DNA from: Chloroflexota bacterium
GTDB lineage: Bacteria; Chloroflexota; Anaerolineae; Anaerolineales; DRMV01
Direction: 5' to 3'
NCBI GenBank assembly: GCA_013153375.1
Contig: JAADEN010000062.1
Span: 1 to 6,637 of the forward strand
Length of the DNA: 6,637 nucleotides
Each line of letters opens with the position of its first letter. Position 1 is the stretch's first letter. The position numbers and the translations under genes are program-made. The notes beneath the pieces are model-generated. The model was not told the origin of the DNA. It saw nothing but the letters and a program-made list of their open reading frames with translations, and ran no database searches. This document shows, piece after piece, positions 5,800 to 6,637 of the stretch.

Positions 5800-5815
5800 C
5801 AAGGGAAAGATACGC

Positions 5816-6589
5816 ATGACCGAAACTCCGGTGCTCATCCTCACGGGCGCATCCCGCGGTTTGGGCGCGGCCACCGCGTTCGAGGCCGCGCAGCGCGGCG
5901 TGCGCCTGGTGCTCAACGCTCGCGACGGCACCCGCCTGGCGCAGGTCGCGGCCCGCTGCCGCGGCGTGGGCACCGCGGTGCACATCGTGGTGGGCGACAT
6001 CGGCCGCGCCGCCACCGCGGCCCGCCTGGTCGAGACCGCGCTGCACCACTTCGGCGCGATCCACAGCGTGATCCACAACGCGGGCGTGCTGCCGCCCATC
6101 GCGCCCGTGGCCCAGGCCGACGCCGAGGCCTGGGAGGCCAACTGGCGCACCAACCTGCTGGGGCCGGTGCTGCTGAACGCGGCCGCACTGCCCCACCTGC
6201 GCCGCACCCAGGGCCGCATCGTGCATGTGTCCACCGGCGCGGCCGTGCGGCCTGTGCCCACCTGGGGCGCGTACAGCACATCCAAGGCCGGGCTCAACCA
6301 CCTGACCCGCATCCTGGCCGTGGAAGAGCCCCAAGTCACCACCGTCGCGTTCCGCCCCGGCATCGTGGACACGGACATGCAGGCCCTCATCCGCGAGCAG
6401 GGCGCGGGCGTCATGCCGCCCGACGAGTACGCGCGCTTCGTGCGCTACTACGAGGAGGGCCGTTTGCGCCCGCCCGAGGAGATCGCGCGGCTGCTGCTGG
6501 CCCTGGCCCTGCACGCCCGCGCCGAATGGAGCGGCGAGTTCATCGCCTTCGACGACCCCCGGCTGCAAGAACTGGTGGACTTGCGCTGA
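5816..6589 (+). CDS. Classical short-chain dehydrogenase/reductase, NADP(H) type, benzil/sepiapterin-reductase-like
   Basis: This 257-aa cytoplasmic oxidoreductase has a Rossmann fold. Cofactor motif TGASRGLG (10-17), Arg36 after the second strand (LVLNARD), Asp61, HNAGV (87-91) and Asn113 are present. Arg14 and Arg36 suggest NADP(H). The catalytic Tyr153 and Lys157 lie in YSTSK. Counting 13 residues back from Tyr gives Thr140 in VSTGAA, where most SDRs have Ser; Ser139 is one place earlier. The FRPGIVDTDMQ segment (179-189) and the C-terminal FDDPRLQEL resemble the small SDR branch of yeast IRC24 and Bacillus benzil reductase, so a carbonyl reductase on diketone- or pterin-like substrates is possible, but the substrate is not known. 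A longer frame begins at 5726, but its extra 30 residues are not SDR-like and cover the promoter patch, so the ATG at 5816, one residue group before the first beta strand, is preferred. It is likely expressed from its own promoter, divergent from the AMMECR1 gene. Confidence 0.9.
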   Translation: MTETPVLILTGASRGLGAATAFEAAQRGVRLVLNARDGTRLAQVAARCRGVGTAVHIVVGDIGRAATAARLVETALHHFGAIHSVIHNAGVLPPIAPVAQADAEAWEANWRTNLLGPVLLNAAALPHLRRTQGRIVHVSTGAAVRPVPTWGAYSTSKAGLNHLTRILAVEEPQVTTVAFRPGIVDTDMQALIREQGAGVMPPDEYARFVRYYEEGRLRPPEEIARLLLALALHARAEWSGEFIAFDDPRLQELVDLR

Positions 6590-6606
6590 GCGGGCCGGCC
6601 CCGCCC

Positions 6607-6612
6607 GGAGGG
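6607..6612 (+). promoter_or_regulatory. Ribosome binding site of the truncated last gene
   Basis: GGAGGG is followed by a seven-base spacer and ATG at 6620. It supports a gene starting at the right edge, 30 bases after the SDR stop, probably in the same transcript. Confidence 0.6.
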
Positions 6613-6619
6613 CATCCCC

Positions 6620-6637
6620 ATGAACCCACCCTTGCCC
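6620..6637 (+). CDS. Start of an unidentified gene (3' end outside window)
   Basis: Only six codons are visible, reading MNPPLP. The call rests on the well-placed GGAGGG ribosome binding site and on the 30-base spacing after the SDR gene on the same strand. Nothing can be said of its product. Confidence 0.55.

Noticed and set aside
5726..5815. N-terminal extension of the SDR gene to a Met at 5726
   Set aside because: The extra 30 residues precede the normal SDR first strand and would be encoded by the AT-rich promoter patch and leader hairpin.
1..6637. CRISPR array, tRNA, rRNA, IS element, prophage or defence system
   Set aside because: No spaced direct repeats, RNA gene folds, transposase/integrase or defence domains were seen on either strand.

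Overview
The window is a GC-rich (roughly 70% or more by eye), gene-dense bacterial segment with chromosomal housekeeping-type content. I see no phage, IS, CRISPR or RNA genes. The best guess for the source is a Chloroflexota (Anaerolineae-like) bacterium. This is inferred from the Thr/Pro-rich extracellular linker, the style of the GT-C-like membrane protein, the very GC-rich codon use and the heptanucleotide intergenic repeat. It is not proven, because there is no marker gene.

Layout. From 3 to 3282 on the + strand lies a tightly packed three-gene unit. It starts with the 3' part of an exported protein of unknown function with a long A/P/S/T linker. Eight bases later comes a class 2-type dihydroorotate dehydrogenase (pyrD-like, 371 aa), which overlaps by ATGA a D-hydantoinase/dihydropyrimidinase (475 aa). 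A 107-base gap with a degenerate heptad tandem repeat separates this unit from a 544-aa polytopic membrane protein resembling GT-C glycosyltransferases (3390-5024). That gene converges, with only six bases between stop codons, on a minus-strand AMMECR1-domain gene (5031-5624). A divergent intergenic region of about 190 bases (5625-5815) holds an 18-bp perfect palindrome, a short direct repeat, an AT-rich TACAAT -10-like patch and a small GC hairpin. It leads into a + strand short-chain dehydrogenase (5816-6589). The first six codons of another + strand gene start at 6620.

How the genes work together. The clearest theme is the pyrimidine ring. One gene encodes an FMN enzyme that oxidises or reduces the 5,6 bond of a dihydropyrimidine, and the next, translationally coupled, encodes an amidohydrolase that opens dihydropyrimidine or hydantoin rings. 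The DHODH homologue has a class 2 body (quinone-type N-terminal helices, class 2 FMN motifs) but carries Cys, not Ser, at the catalytic-base position, has a Pro typical of class 1 beside the conserved Phe, and lacks the Thr of the class 2 proton relay. That is the most interesting signal in the window. It may mean a lineage-specific active-site variant of DHODH or a shift toward a catabolic dihydropyrimidine reaction. The orotate-contacting Asn and Lys residues are all retained, which favours dihydroorotate as substrate. The other genes (membrane glycosyltransferase-like protein, AMMECR1, SDR) have no evident functional link to the pyrimidine pair.
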